DNA from: Acidobacteriaceae bacterium
Lineage (GTDB): Bacteria; Acidobacteriota; Terriglobia; Terriglobales; Acidobacteriaceae
Assembly (NCBI GenBank): GCA_025462885.1
Contig: JAOAPN010000002.1
Span: 62,001-126,000 of the forward strand
Length of the DNA: 64,000 nucleotides
Reading direction: 5' to 3'
Below, piece after piece: positions 17,331 through 27,267 of this stretch. The number at the start of each line of letters is the position of its first letter. Position 1 is the stretch's first letter. The notes beneath the pieces are model-generated. The model saw only the letters and a list, made by a program, of their open reading frames with translations, had not been told where the DNA came from and searched no databases. Made by a program: the position numbers and the translations under genes.

Positions 17331-18611
17331 TCAGGAGGAAGAATCACTGGTCGTTTCAGCGTCTTCAGCGTCCACGCTTTTGAAGATGAGGGAGGCATTC
17401 GTCCCGCCGAATCCGAAGGAGTTCGTCATCGCGTACCGCAGCGGTGCGGCGTATGCCTTGCCCTGGACGAGGTGGAAGGTGCAGGCCGGGTCGACAACTT
17501 TGATGTTGGTCGCGGGGGGAGCCACCTGGTCGCGCAGAGCGAGGACGGTCAGGCCCCCCTCCAGGCTACCCGCTCCTCCGAGCAGATGGCCGGTCATGGA
17601 CTTGGTGGAGCTTACTAGAAGGTGTTCGGTGTGGGGGCCGAAGACGGCGGCGATGGCCGTCGCCTCGGCGCGATCGCCTAGCGGGGTTGAGGTGGCGTGG
17701 GCGTTGAGATAGTCGATAGTGTTCGGCTCTAAACCAGCATCTTGCAGCGCCAGTTGCATCACGCGGCGGACACCCCGGCCATCTTCGGGCGGCGCGTTGG
17801 TGTGGAAGGCGTCGGAGTTGGCGGCGTATCCGACGAGCTCCGCCAGGATCTCCGCGCCGCGATTCAGAGCGTGGCTACGCTCTTCAAGGATCAGGATTCC
17901 GGCGCCTTCGCCCACCACAAAGCCGTCTCGATCCTGGTCCCAGGGGCGTGAGGCGGTCGCAGGGTCATCGTTACGGACGGAGAGGGCGCGCATCGACGCG
18001 AAGCCAGCAACGGAGAGCGGCGTTACGGCGGCTTCGCTTCCGCCGCAGATCATCACATCGGCGTCGCCGCGTTCGAGCACCCGAAAGGCTTCGCCGATGG
18101 CGTGGGCTCCGGTGGTGCAGGCGGTGGCGACGGTCAGGTTGGGACCGGTAGCTCCGTAGCGGATTGAGATCTGTCCCGCCGCCAGGTTGGCGATGGTAGC
18201 GGTGATGAAGAAGGGCGAGACACGGTTGGGGCCTGCGCTCATCAGCTTCGCGTGTTCGCGCTCGATGACCTCGAAGGCCCCGATGCCGCTACCCACGTAG
18301 ACGCCGACGCGCTCCGCGATCTCGGGAGTGACTGTGAGACCCGCTTGTTCCATCGCAAAATGGGCCGCAGCGAGGGCAAACTGGATAAAGCGGCCTGTCT
18401 TCTTGATGTCCTTGCGGTCGACGAAGTCTTCCGGGGAGAAGTTCTTGACCTCACCGGCGATCCGGGCAGAATAGTCGGTAGCGTCGAAGAGCGTGATGGG
18501 AGCGATGCCGGACTGGCCCTGCTGGATCGCCTGCCAGGTCGGCTCCGTGCCGATCCCGACGGGGCTGATGAGGCCGACTCCGGTGACTACGATGCGACGT
18601 TTCTGGGACAT
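17331..18611 (-). CDS. fabF: Beta-ketoacyl-ACP synthase II
   Basis: This condensing enzyme elongates acyl-ACP with malonyl-ACP in fatty acid synthesis. The catalytic triad is visible: Cys165 in TACTTGAHAIGEA, His in NAHATSTPLGD and His in MTGHLLGGAG. The start is at 18611 (MSQKRRIVVTGVG, 426 residues) because AGGAAGGT lies about 8 bases upstream; the frame is open to 18674. 426 residues is close to the usual 410-420. No acp or other fab genes are adjacent. Confidence 0.95.
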   Translation of the reverse strand: MSQKRRIVVTGVGLISPVGIGTEPTWQAIQQGQSGIAPITLFDATDYSARIAGEVKNFSPEDFVDRKDIKKTGRFIQFALAAAHFAMEQAGLTVTPEIAERVGVYVGSGIGAFEVIEREHAKLMSAGPNRVSPFFITATIANLAAGQISIRYGATGPNLTVATACTTGAHAIGEAFRVLERGDADVMICGGSEAAVTPLSVAGFASMRALSVRNDDPATASRPWDQDRDGFVVGEGAGILILEERSHALNRGAEILAELVGYAANSDAFHTNAPPEDGRGVRRVMQLALQDAGLEPNTIDYLNAHATSTPLGDRAEATAIAAVFGPHTEHLLVSSTKSMTGHLLGGAGSLEGGLTVLALRDQVAPPATNIKVVDPACTFHLVQGKAYAAPLRYAMTNSFGFGGTNASLIFKSVDAEDAETTSDSSS

Positions 18612-18676
18612 GGGTGTGACCTTCCTGGTGACAGGTTTTATCGCAATCATTCTATTTAGTTGACCGCAGGTCATAT

Positions 18677-20293
18677 TTAATGACCCGCAGGGGCCTTTCC
18701 GCCGACCTTGAAGTTCCTGGTAAGCAGGGCGAGTGGTGCTGCTACCAGGGTGATGAGGGCCATGATGTAGAAGCAGTCCATGAAGGCCATAAGGCGGGTC
18801 TGCTGGCCGAGTTGTTCATAGTAGCGAAGGTACGCCGCTTTGAAGGCGTCCGCGTGGGAAAAGCCGTGGATTTGAAGATAGTCGGCGAGCCGGTTGACGC
18901 TAGACTGCAGATACGGCGAGGATGCGGTGAGATTGTTTCCGACCCTGGCCTGGTGGAAGTTCTGGCGACGCTCGGCCATGGTGGTGACGAAGGCGATCCC
19001 AAAGCTGCCGCCCCAGTTGCGGAAGAAGTTCGTCAGCGAGGAGGCCTTGTTGTTCTGCGCCGGGCTCAGTTGCGAGTAAGCGGTCACGGACAGCGGCACG
19101 AAGAAGAAGGCGTAGCCGAGACCCTGCAGGGCGCGGGCCAGCGCGTAGTGTTTGTAGTCCGTCTCCAGATTGAAGTGGCTGTAGTGCAGGAACGATAGTC
19201 CGATCACCATCGTCGCGCCAAACAGCAGGATGCGGGGATGGACGATTCCGCGCTGGACAAGCTGCGCTCCAACGGGAGCCAGCAGCGTGATGACGAATGC
19301 GCCGGGTCCAAGCACCAGACCGGCATCAATGGCGCGATATCCATAGAGGGATTGCAGCAATTGGGGAATCATCGTCGTCGATGCGAACAGACCGAAGCCG
19401 AAGATGAAGTAGAAGGTATTGGCGATGGCGAAGTTGCGGATCTTAAGGAGGCGGAAGTCGATGACCGGGTCGGAATGGTTCAGCTCCCAGAAGACGGCTG
19501 CTACCAGGCAGGTGACTCCGATGATGAACATCCAGGTGATGAATCTCGAACCGAACCAGTCGTCGATCTGGCCTCGGTCGAGGAGGATCTCAAGAGCAGC
19601 AGACCCCAGTCCAATCAGCGCGATGCCAATACCGTCGATACGCAGCTTTCCATTGGCGGACCGCACCGTCTTGCGCTCTGCCTCGAACGACGGCGGATCG
19701 TGGACGAACTTGTTGGTGAGATAAAGCGAGACGATGCCGATAGGGATGTTGATCAGGAAGACCCAGCGCCAGTTGTAGTTGTCGGTGATCCAGCCGCCCA
19801 GCACAGGGCCGATCGCGGGAGCGGTGACGATGGCAATGGTGTAGAGGGCGAAGGCTGAGGCCCGCTTGGCCGGCGGAAAGGTGTCCACCAGGATGGACTG
19901 TTCGACCGGGGCGAGGCCACCACCTCCGATGCCCTGGAGAACGCGGGCAAAGAGCATCACCCCAAGACTCGGTGCGATGCCGCAGAAGAACGAGGTGATG
20001 GTGAAGAGAGTGACACAGGCCATGTAGTAGTTCTTGCGGCCGAAGACCCGGGAGAGCCATGCCGACATCGGCAGAACGACGGCGTTCGCGACCAGGTACG
20101 TCGTCAGGATCCAGGTCACTTCGTCGAAGGACCGCCCCAGGCCGCCAGCGATATACGGGAGCGACACGTTCGCGATGGAGGTGTCGAGCAGCTCCATAAA
20201 GGTGGCGATGGTGACGGTAAGCGCCACGACCCAGGGGTTGATCGCCGCCCGTTGCAGCCCGGTTTGTGGTGGAATTGCAACGGCAGTGCTCAA
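18677..20293 (-). CDS. DHA2-family MFS multidrug efflux transporter (EmrB/QacA type)
   Basis: 538 residues with about 14 membrane helices and the DHA2 signatures LLDTSIANVSLPYIAGGLG in helix 1 and AWLSRVFGRKNYYM in the loop after helix 2. Members export drugs and other hydrophobic compounds using the proton gradient. The divergent TetR gene is the likely repressor, and a palindrome lies 25 bp before the start. A TolC-type gene is on the other side of tetR. The usual HlyD/EmrA membrane fusion protein, which would link transporter and TolC, is absent here. Confidence 0.93.
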   Translation of the reverse strand: MSTAVAIPPQTGLQRAAINPWVVALTVTIATFMELLDTSIANVSLPYIAGGLGRSFDEVTWILTTYLVANAVVLPMSAWLSRVFGRKNYYMACVTLFTITSFFCGIAPSLGVMLFARVLQGIGGGGLAPVEQSILVDTFPPAKRASAFALYTIAIVTAPAIGPVLGGWITDNYNWRWVFLINIPIGIVSLYLTNKFVHDPPSFEAERKTVRSANGKLRIDGIGIALIGLGSAALEILLDRGQIDDWFGSRFITWMFIIGVTCLVAAVFWELNHSDPVIDFRLLKIRNFAIANTFYFIFGFGLFASTTMIPQLLQSLYGYRAIDAGLVLGPGAFVITLLAPVGAQLVQRGIVHPRILLFGATMVIGLSFLHYSHFNLETDYKHYALARALQGLGYAFFFVPLSVTAYSQLSPAQNNKASSLTNFFRNWGGSFGIAFVTTMAERRQNFHQARVGNNLTASSPYLQSSVNRLADYLQIHGFSHADAFKAAYLRYYEQLGQQTRLMAFMDCFYIMALITLVAAPLALLTRNFKVGGKAPAGH

Positions 20294-20317
20294 GGCTGGT
20301 CCTCGGTGTATAGTTTT

Positions 20318-20333
20318 GAGACTGGTCGGTCTC
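20318..20333. promoter_or_regulatory. TetR-type operator before the DHA2 transporter
   Basis: GAGACTGGTCGGTCTC is an imperfect palindrome (GAGAC/GTCTC arms) 24 bp upstream of the transporter start and about 95 bp upstream of the divergent tetR start. Its AGAC...GTCT core fits many TetR-family operators, so binding by the adjacent TetR is likely. Confidence 0.6.
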
Positions 20334-20426
20334 TTTTAGCATCTGATTCACGAGAGCGACGACACGATGCGTTTTGTTTAGGTTGGGATTTTGGGTTGGG
20401 ACTTTGCTGGGAGAGCAGGAGGGGCT

Positions 20427-21032
20427 GTGAATAAAGGCGAGTTAACGCGACAGAGAATCATTGCCACAGCCGCTCCGCTCTTTAATCAGCGGGGGTTCGA
20501 TGGGTGTTCCATGCAGGACGTTATGGAGGCCGCGCATCTCGAAAAAGGTGGAATCTACCGACACTTTTCCAGCAAAGAAGAGCTGGCGGCGGAGTGCTTT
20601 CAGTTCTCCTTGGCCAAGGCGATGCGCTCTCGCAGTGGTGAGGTCGACCATATTCCTAATGCGGTCGAGCAATTGCGCTACCTGGTACACCGGTTCGTCA
20701 GTGCCTCATCTCCCGTTCCGGGCGGGTGTCCTTTGATGAACACGGCGATTGACGCCGACGATGGCAACGCTCACTTGCGGAGATTGGCCCTACAGGGTCT
20801 CCGGGACTGGAGAGACAGGCTTATTCAGGTCGTTGACGGGGGAATTGCGCGCGGTGAGATCCGTGATGGGACCGATTCGGTGCGCATCGCGAATACGATG
20901 GTGGCTCTGCTGGAAGGGTCACTCATGATTAGCCGCATGGAAGGGTCGACGCGGGCGCTGGATGACGCGAAGGCTAGTTTTGAGGCGGTTCTGGGTGAGA
21001 TCGCTGCCGACAGAGGCGAGCTAAACCATTAG
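20427..21032 (+). CDS. TetR/AcrR-family transcriptional regulator
   Basis: The GTG at 20427 follows AGGAGG by five bases and gives 201 residues. The N-terminal helix-turn-helix reads TRQRIIATAAPLFNQRGF, SMQDVMEAAHLEKGGIYRHFSSKEEL. The ligand-binding part carries CPLMNTAIDADDGN, typical of the TetR_C-type group near AcrR and YxaF. It probably represses the divergent DHA2 transporter through the palindrome at 20318-20333. The tolC-type gene follows 111 bp later on the same strand. Confidence 0.92.
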   Translation: MNKGELTRQRIIATAAPLFNQRGFDGCSMQDVMEAAHLEKGGIYRHFSSKEELAAECFQFSLAKAMRSRSGEVDHIPNAVEQLRYLVHRFVSASSPVPGGCPLMNTAIDADDGNAHLRRLALQGLRDWRDRLIQVVDGGIARGEIRDGTDSVRIANTMVALLEGSLMISRMEGSTRALDDAKASFEAVLGEIAADRGELNH

Positions 21033-21143
21033 GTATTTGAAAAACAGCCATTTCCGGGTCGGATTGCGAGCCCCGGCTCAGGCTGATTTCGAAAAGATGG
21101 GTCAGATTTCGCAACCGCAGGCAGGTCGTGGCACTCTAACTAG

Positions 21144-22607
21144 GTGACTATGACACAGGGATGGGATCGATTGCGGGCTGGAGCGAAGGTGTGGCCTTTG
21201 GGATTGGCGGCTTTTCTGGCCGTTTCAGCAGTGGTGCGGGCGCAGGATGCCGGGAATTTGCCGAGTGGGCCGACGCCCTCGCCGACGGTGCGATCCGCTT
21301 CTCCCTATAACGTCGAGCAGGCGACGGCGCAGGTGATGCCTCTCAGCCTGGATGACGCGATCGATCTGGGCAAGAAGAAGAACCTGAACGTGCTGCTGTC
21401 GCGGCAGAATCAGTTGGGAGTCCATGGCGGCATCCTGACGGCGGGAAATGCGCTGCTGCCGAATCTCTCGGCGGTAGGGAAGACTGCGACGCAGCAGATC
21501 AATCTGGCTGCAATGGGTTTCAAGCCTTCGTCGCTGGCTGGTCTCGGACTCGGGTCGTTTCCTTCGATTGTGAAGGTGGATACGACCTCGCTGGAACTGA
21601 CGATGGATCAGGCGCTCTTCAACGCGTCGGCCTATTACTTGTTCCGTGCTGCGCAGAAGGCTGAGAAGGCAGCGGAGTTTACCAGTCTGAATGTTCAGGG
21701 AACGGTGGTTCTGCAGGTCGGAACCTACTACCTGCGGGCGCTTGCGGATGCTTCCCAGATCGAAAACGCCAAGTCGCTGGAGAAGGCCGATCAGGAAGTG
21801 CTGCGACAGGCGACGGCTTCGCATGATGCTGGCGTGGGCACCAATCTCGATGTGCTGCGGGCGCGGGTGCAGTTGCAGACCCAGCAGCAGGCGCTAATTA
21901 GTGCGGAAAACACCTTTGCAAAGGACAAGATTGCTCTGAATCGGGCGATTGGTCTTCCGGCGGGGCAGGAGATTGCTCTGACGGATACCGTTCCGTTTGC
22001 CGAATATGCCACTCTGCCGCTGAGCGACGCGCTTGCCCTGGGGTATCAGCGGCGGAAAGATCTGCTTGGGTTACAGGCGCAGATCGATGTTGCAGAGCAG
22101 GCCCGCAAGGCGGTGAGGGCAGAGCGCTTTCCGACCCTCGGCTTCAACGGCTACTACGGAGTCCTCGGTGAGACGCGCGGCCTGTATCACGGAGTGTTTG
22201 TGGCCCAGGGAACGGTGAAGGTTCCGGTCTTCCAGGAAGGCCAGTTGCGCGGCGAACGCGAGGTCGCGGTAGCCCAGTTGACGGCTCTTCGCCAGCAGGT
22301 AGCGAGTCTCAAGGTGACGATCGACCAGCAGATCCGGTCGGCCATGCTGGACGTTCAAGCGGCGAATGATCTGGTGAAGGTCGCGCGAAGCAACGTCGAC
22401 CTTTCCACCCAGGCTTTGCAGGACGCGACGGATCGTTTTGCTTCAGGGGTAGAGGACAATCTCCCGGTGATTCAGGCGCAGGCTGTTCTGTCCAATGCGC
22501 AAAGCCGCCTGGTGCAGACTCTCTATCAATACAACCAGGCGAAGCTGCAGTTGGCCCGCAATACGGGTGTGGTGGAGACGCAGTACAAGGCCTACCTGGG
22601 GCGGTAG
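21144..22607 (+). CDS. TolC-family outer-membrane efflux protein
   Basis: 487 residues with a signal peptide (residues about 15-34), then two repeats of long coiled-coil helices typical of TolC (LSLDDAIDLGKKKNLNVLLSRQN and the later PLSDALALGYQRRKDLLGLQAQ). The family forms trimeric channels across the outer membrane and periplasm. The start is uncertain between GTG 21144 and ATG 21150; neither has a strong ribosome site. The locus lacks a membrane fusion protein, so its inner-membrane partner may be the nearby DHA2 transporter or one encoded elsewhere. Confidence 0.92.
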   Translation: MTMTQGWDRLRAGAKVWPLGLAAFLAVSAVVRAQDAGNLPSGPTPSPTVRSASPYNVEQATAQVMPLSLDDAIDLGKKKNLNVLLSRQNQLGVHGGILTAGNALLPNLSAVGKTATQQINLAAMGFKPSSLAGLGLGSFPSIVKVDTTSLELTMDQALFNASAYYLFRAAQKAEKAAEFTSLNVQGTVVLQVGTYYLRALADASQIENAKSLEKADQEVLRQATASHDAGVGTNLDVLRARVQLQTQQQALISAENTFAKDKIALNRAIGLPAGQEIALTDTVPFAEYATLPLSDALALGYQRRKDLLGLQAQIDVAEQARKAVRAERFPTLGFNGYYGVLGETRGLYHGVFVAQGTVKVPVFQEGQLRGEREVAVAQLTALRQQVASLKVTIDQQIRSAMLDVQAANDLVKVARSNVDLSTQALQDATDRFASGVEDNLPVIQAQAVLSNAQSRLVQTLYQYNQAKLQLARNTGVVETQYKAYLGR

Positions 22608-22683
22608 GGGCAGCGCAGGTGATTTTTAGGCTTCCTTTAAGCTCGCGCAGGATTTGGTTGCGTGAAGTGTGAAAGCATAGGGA

Positions 22684-24024
22684 ATGGCTGAGGGTGGTAG
22701 TACGACGGTAGTTTCGCGGGCTGATTCTTTCAAAGCCGCGTTCGGTTCGCGGGACTTTCGGCTGTATCAATCGGCGCGGCTGATGGTGATTCTGGGGGCT
22801 GAGGCGCAGTCGGTGGCGGTGGCCTGGCAGGTGTATGCGATTACGCACTCTGCACTCGATCTTGGATATACGGGGCTGGCATTATTTCTGCCCGGTATCT
22901 TTTGCGTCCTGCCGGCAGGACATGCGGCAGACCGCTACGACCGGCGCAAGATCATCCTTGGATGTTATGGCCTTCAGGCAATATGTACGGTGTTACTCCT
23001 GTGGGTTTCTCTGAGTCCAACGATGCTGGCGGGTGGTCGCATCTGGCCGATTTACGCAGTCCTGATTGGAATTGGCCTGGGACGGGCTTTCAGTGGTCCG
23101 GCGGCGAGCGCGATGCTTCCCAGCCTCGTCCCAAAAGAACATTTCGTGAATGCCGTTACGTGGGGCGCGACGGTCTATCAGATTGCAAATATGTCGGGGC
23201 CTGCGGTGGGCGGCCTGATGTTTGCGCTGCCGCTGGCGGGTATTGCGGTTGCATGGCGGGGCGCTCCGGTTGTCTATGCGTTCACGCTGGTGATGCTGCT
23301 GGGCTTCATTGTGCTGGTGGGGATGATCCGAACTCCGATGGTGAAGACGGAGAAGAAAGCTTTCAGCCTTAGGACCGTGCTGGGTGGTTTGGAATATGTG
23401 TGGAAGACCAAGCTGCTGCTTGGATCGATCTCGCTGGACCTGTTTGCAGTGATGCTGGGTGGAGCGGTGGCGCTGCTGCCGATCTTTGCGACAGATATTC
23501 TGCATGCAGGGCCGCAGGGCCTGGGGCTACTCCGTGCCATGCCGAGCGTCGGGGCGCTGGGAGTAAGCCTGACGATGCTGGTCAAACCGATCAAGCGCCG
23601 GGCGGGACGGACGATGCTGATCTGCGTGGGAATCTTCGGGATGGCGACGATCGTATTCGGACTCTCGAAGAGTATCTGGATCAGCTCGCTGGCTTTGATC
23701 GTCGTTGGCGCAAGCGATATGGTGAGCGTGGTTATCCGGTCCAGCATTCTGCAGCTTGCGACGCCTCTGGAGATGCGAGGCCGGGTCAGTGCGGTGAACT
23801 GGCTGTTCATCGGGGCTTCGAATGAGTTTGGCGAATTCGAAAGTGGCCTGACGGCGCAGTGGTGGGGCGCGGTGCGAGCCGTAGTGATCGGCGGAATTGC
23901 TTCGGTCTTTGTGACCAGCAATGCCGCGTGGGTGTTTCCGCGACTCCGGAAAGCAGATAGTCTGACGGCGGAGTCGTTGATGGCATCGGAGAAAGAGTTG
24001 AGCGGAGCAGAGCCGATCGACTAG
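22684..24024 (+). CDS. MFS transporter, EntS-like group
   Basis: 446 residues and about 12 membrane helices. The first segments (FRLYQSARLMVILGAEAQSV, AVAWQVYAITHSALDLGYTG) and HAADRYDRRKIILGCYG match the MFS_3 (enterobactin exporter EntS-like) group, which exports small molecules. The region AVNWLFIGASNEFGEFESGLTA in the second half is typical of the group. It lies 76 bp after the tolC-type gene on the same strand and may be in the same transcript. Substrate unknown. Confidence 0.9.
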   Translation: MAEGGSTTVVSRADSFKAAFGSRDFRLYQSARLMVILGAEAQSVAVAWQVYAITHSALDLGYTGLALFLPGIFCVLPAGHAADRYDRRKIILGCYGLQAICTVLLLWVSLSPTMLAGGRIWPIYAVLIGIGLGRAFSGPAASAMLPSLVPKEHFVNAVTWGATVYQIANMSGPAVGGLMFALPLAGIAVAWRGAPVVYAFTLVMLLGFIVLVGMIRTPMVKTEKKAFSLRTVLGGLEYVWKTKLLLGSISLDLFAVMLGGAVALLPIFATDILHAGPQGLGLLRAMPSVGALGVSLTMLVKPIKRRAGRTMLICVGIFGMATIVFGLSKSIWISSLALIVVGASDMVSVVIRSSILQLATPLEMRGRVSAVNWLFIGASNEFGEFESGLTAQWWGAVRAVVIGGIASVFVTSNAAWVFPRLRKADSLTAESLMASEKELSGAEPID

Positions 24025-24063
24025 GTTCAGTTGTCAGTTTGAATTTTCATAGGAGATGCGTTC

Positions 24064-24798
24064 ATGGCGAATGGGAAGAAAATTGCGCTCGGGGCGACGC
24101 TGGTGGCGTTGCTCGCGGTGGGTGGAGAGTTGCTTTACCTGCATCATGAGCGGAACAAACCGATAGCGACGAAAGCTCCGGAACGCGAGCGGATCGCGGA
24201 TGACGACCTCGTCTTTCTGAAGCAGAAGCGGCCCGCTTCGATGACCGATATGAAAGATCTCTTTGGCACGACGGTGTGGATCTCAGCCGGTGGCCAGTTG
24301 GAGTACTACGCGGTGGTGGGCAAGTCAGTGCAGTATGCCAAGAGCGCGGGAACGCTGCTGGGGGCGCAGGAGTTGAAGATAAAGGGAGCGGTGGAGCAGG
24401 TAGCTCCCAAGACGGCGACGTTCCGGATTCCAGGCGGCGATAAGCAGGTTTCGCTGCTGTTCGAAATGACGGCAAATCCCGGGAAGCAATATGCGGTTCC
24501 GGTGGGGTACAGGCAGGAGGGGCAATACACGTTCTATACCGACGAGATCTTCTTCTACGACGATCCTCACGAACTGTACAAACATTGGGGTCCGGAGATC
24601 TGGAAGGCCGTGGATGAACACCGCGTGATCCTGGGGATGAACGAGCGGCAGGTTCAGCTTGCTCTCGGGCAGGTCAGCAAGAGCACGAGCAAGGACTACG
24701 GGAACCGCATGGTGGTGTTCGCGAATCTCGGCAAGCCGATGGCGGTCACGTTCGTGAAGAACAAGGCTACGGCGATGCGGGAAGACCAGGGCTATTAG
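24064..24798 (+). CDS. Membrane-anchored protein of unknown function
   Basis: One N-terminal membrane helix (residues 7-25) is followed by a soluble external part of about 215 residues. I do not recognise a named family. The C-terminal motif VILGMNERQVQLALGQVSKSTSKDYG resembles the fold pattern of SmpA/OmlA-like small outer-membrane assembly domains, where a helix with GMNxxQV precedes the strands. GGAG lies 8 bases before the start. It is 39 bp after the MFS gene on the same strand and convergent with the Crp/Fnr gene. Confidence 0.7.
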   Translation: MANGKKIALGATLVALLAVGGELLYLHHERNKPIATKAPERERIADDDLVFLKQKRPASMTDMKDLFGTTVWISAGGQLEYYAVVGKSVQYAKSAGTLLGAQELKIKGAVEQVAPKTATFRIPGGDKQVSLLFEMTANPGKQYAVPVGYRQEGQYTFYTDEIFFYDDPHELYKHWGPEIWKAVDEHRVILGMNERQVQLALGQVSKSTSKDYGNRMVVFANLGKPMAVTFVKNKATAMREDQGY

Positions 24799-24836
24799 AC
24801 GCACCCTTGTTGTGCGATTCTTGAGGTCTTCGAGAT

Positions 24837-25541
24837 TCAGGCCGGCAGAGTCTCCGCGTAGTGGTTGAGGTGGTCACGGATCACTGAGTAGCACTCGCAG
24901 GAGCGGACCTCAAGGGCTGGGCGATCGAGAATGCTGACTTTGCCACGAGAGTAGCGGATGACGCCTTCGTTCTGCAGGGACTCTGCCGCTACGCTGACGG
25001 TGGAGCGGTTGCTGCCGAGCATATCGGCAAGATACTCATGGGTCAGAGCCAGGATCGGCGACTCGGATCGATCGGCGCAGAGAAGCAGCCAGCGGGAGAG
25101 CCGCTGCGTGATCTGGTGATGGGCGTTGCAGCCGGCGGATTGGCAGGCCTGCAGCAGCAGCGTCTGGAGATAGCGCAGGATGAGGTCGTGGAAGAGTTCG
25201 AAACGGTCGAACTCTGCGCTGGCGAAGGGCATCCTGCAGGAGTATCCGTAGCCGGACATCTGCATGTAGACCTTATTGAGGCTTTGCATCGTCCCGACCA
25301 GGGCCGATGCTCCCATCACCGATTCCACGCCGAACATGCCGACCTCTACTTGGAACCCGTCGTGGAAGGTCGTCGTCATGGAGCCGATACCGTCTTCAAT
25401 AAAGATGAGGTGTTCGATGGGTTTGCCAGGGTTTTCGACCTCGTGGCCTGCGGGCAGTTTGAGCGGACGCAGCTGGAGTCTTGCAATCGTGGTTGGGTCC
25501 AGGGCGCTGAGGATACGGTTCTTGAATACGGGTGGATTCAT
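24837..25541 (-). CDS. Crp/Fnr-family transcriptional regulator
   Basis: The start at 25541 with AAGGGAG upstream gives 234 residues; the frame runs on to 25763 without support. An N-terminal cyclic-nucleotide-binding-like beta domain (GKPIEHLIFIEDGIGSMTTTF) is followed by a C-terminal winged helix-turn-helix (LTHEYLADMLGSNRSTVSVAAESL). The N-terminal cysteines that hold the FNR iron-sulfur cluster are missing, and the residues needed for cAMP binding are not evident, so the ligand is unknown. It lies 172 bp downstream of the SulP gene on the same strand. Confidence 0.9.
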   Translation of the reverse strand: MNPPVFKNRILSALDPTTIARLQLRPLKLPAGHEVENPGKPIEHLIFIEDGIGSMTTTFHDGFQVEVGMFGVESVMGASALVGTMQSLNKVYMQMSGYGYSCRMPFASAEFDRFELFHDLILRYLQTLLLQACQSAGCNAHHQITQRLSRWLLLCADRSESPILALTHEYLADMLGSNRSTVSVAAESLQNEGVIRYSRGKVSILDRPALEVRSCECYSVIRDHLNHYAETLPA

Positions 25542-25713
25542 GGCGCTCCCTTGGGTGGACTGTAGCAGGTTGCGGCACCATTCTGTTATTTGAGCGACAT
25601 ATGAGATCTCGGCTGGTGATTCGATAGGGGTTGCCCGAAACGTCAAAGGCCCGGATTCGACCTTTGCGGTCTGCTCCGGGCCTTTGGATCTGAGAGGACT
25701 GCACAACAATTGG

Positions 25714-27255
25714 CTATGCTGCGGGGACTGGTGGAGCAGATTGTGCCCAGTACTTGTGTTCAAGAGCGTGCTGCTCCATCACGACGCTGATGCCCTTATT
25801 TTGGCTGTTCGTGATCCACTCCTGCATCAGATCGAGGCAGGAGTGGTCGATAGAGTTGAGCTGCTCGGTGTGGATATGCACAGTGGAGCCGTTGGGTATC
25901 TCATCTAGTACGGCGGAGATAATCGGAATGCGGACGAAGGTGGCAGAACCCTGGAAGTAGAGGTCAACGTCGCCTGCTGTGCTGCGTTCGGCGGTGTACA
26001 CGTTCAGGTGGGTGGCGTTGTAGAGCAGCTTCACCACGGACAGGGTGACACCTACCAGTACTCCGGTGAGGAGATCCGTCGTAACGATGGTGAGCAGCGT
26101 GGCCAGGTAGATGAGGACCGGTACCTTGCCGAAGCGGGCGAGGTGCTTTACGTCCTTGGCCTTGATCAGGTTGAAGCCCGTAAAGACCAGGACGCCGGCG
26201 AGGCTGCAGACCGGGACCAGACGAAGCAGTCCAGGAAAGAGAGCCACGATCGCCAGGATCCAGACGCCGTGAAGGACGGCCGACAGGCGGCTGGTTGCGC
26301 CGGCCTGCACGTTGGCGGAGCTACGGACAATGACACCCGTCATCGGGATCGCGCCCACGAACCCGCAGAGCGTATTGCCGACGCCCTGGGCGATCAGTTC
26401 GCGATCGTAGTTCGTCTTAATAGGCTCGGCGAGGCCAGCTTGCATCTTGTCGACCGCAGCGGCGGAGAGCAGCGTCTCGGCGCTGGCGATGAACGCAATG
26501 GCTAATGCGGAACCCATGATACCCCGATTGATGTGCAGGAAGCTGTCGACCGTCGGAAGCGAGACGACGTCGAGGAGGTTGCCAGGGACCTGCACGTAGT
26601 TCAAGTGGAGATGGAAGATCTGCGCAATGGTCGTTGCGGCGACGATACCGAGAAGCGCGCCAGGGATGAGCTTCAGCTTCTCCGGCCGGAAGCGCTGCCA
26701 GAGAACCATAATGCCGATGACCAGCAAGGCTAGGACGACGGCACGCTCTTCGGTGCTGCCATTCAACGGAAAGATGCCGCCGAAGATGGCGGGCCCCATC
26801 GCCTTGAGGTTGGCGAGGCCGGTGCCTTTGGGCTTGCCGTCCAGCATGACGTGGAACTGCTGGAGCACGATCAGCAGACCGATGCCGGCGAGCATGCCGT
26901 GGATGACAGCGGGTGAGATGGCACGGAACCAGCGGCCGGCCTTGGCGACGCCTGCGACGATCTGGATGAGGCCGGCGAGCATCAGGATGGGGCCGAGCGC
27001 TGTAATGCCGTGATCGCGGATGATCTCGAAGACAATGACCGCGAGGCCAGCGGCCGGACCGCTGACCTGCAGGGGAGAGCCTGAGAGCATTCCGACCACG
27101 ATGCCGCCAATGATCCCTGTAAGGATTCCCTTGGCGGGCGAAGCGCCGGAGGCGAGCGCGATGCCCATGCAAAGGGGCAACGCGACGAGAAAGACGACGA
27201 GTGAAGCTGAGAAGTCCTTGACGAGCTTTGCGCTATTGGGGGGTGCGAATTTCAT
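25714..27255 (-). CDS. SulP-family anion transporter, likely bicarbonate
   Basis: 513 residues. About 11 membrane helices carry the SulP signature (LPLCMGIALASGASPAKGILTGIIGG and SPLQVSGPAAGLAVIVF). The last 100 residues form a STAS-like cytoplasmic domain. SulP proteins carry sulfate, bicarbonate or other anions. The carbonic anhydrase gene ends 12 bp before this start on the same strand, so bicarbonate uptake is the best guess, as in other SulP/carbonic anhydrase pairs. AAGGA before the start supports the chosen ATG. Confidence 0.92.
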   Translation of the reverse strand: MKFAPPNSAKLVKDFSASLVVFLVALPLCMGIALASGASPAKGILTGIIGGIVVGMLSGSPLQVSGPAAGLAVIVFEIIRDHGITALGPILMLAGLIQIVAGVAKAGRWFRAISPAVIHGMLAGIGLLIVLQQFHVMLDGKPKGTGLANLKAMGPAIFGGIFPLNGSTEERAVVLALLVIGIMVLWQRFRPEKLKLIPGALLGIVAATTIAQIFHLHLNYVQVPGNLLDVVSLPTVDSFLHINRGIMGSALAIAFIASAETLLSAAAVDKMQAGLAEPIKTNYDRELIAQGVGNTLCGFVGAIPMTGVIVRSSANVQAGATSRLSAVLHGVWILAIVALFPGLLRLVPVCSLAGVLVFTGFNLIKAKDVKHLARFGKVPVLIYLATLLTIVTTDLLTGVLVGVTLSVVKLLYNATHLNVYTAERSTAGDVDLYFQGSATFVRIPIISAVLDEIPNGSTVHIHTEQLNSIDHSCLDLMQEWITNSQNKGISVVMEQHALEHKYWAQSAPPVPAA

Positions 27256-27267
27256 AGTCGGAGTTCC

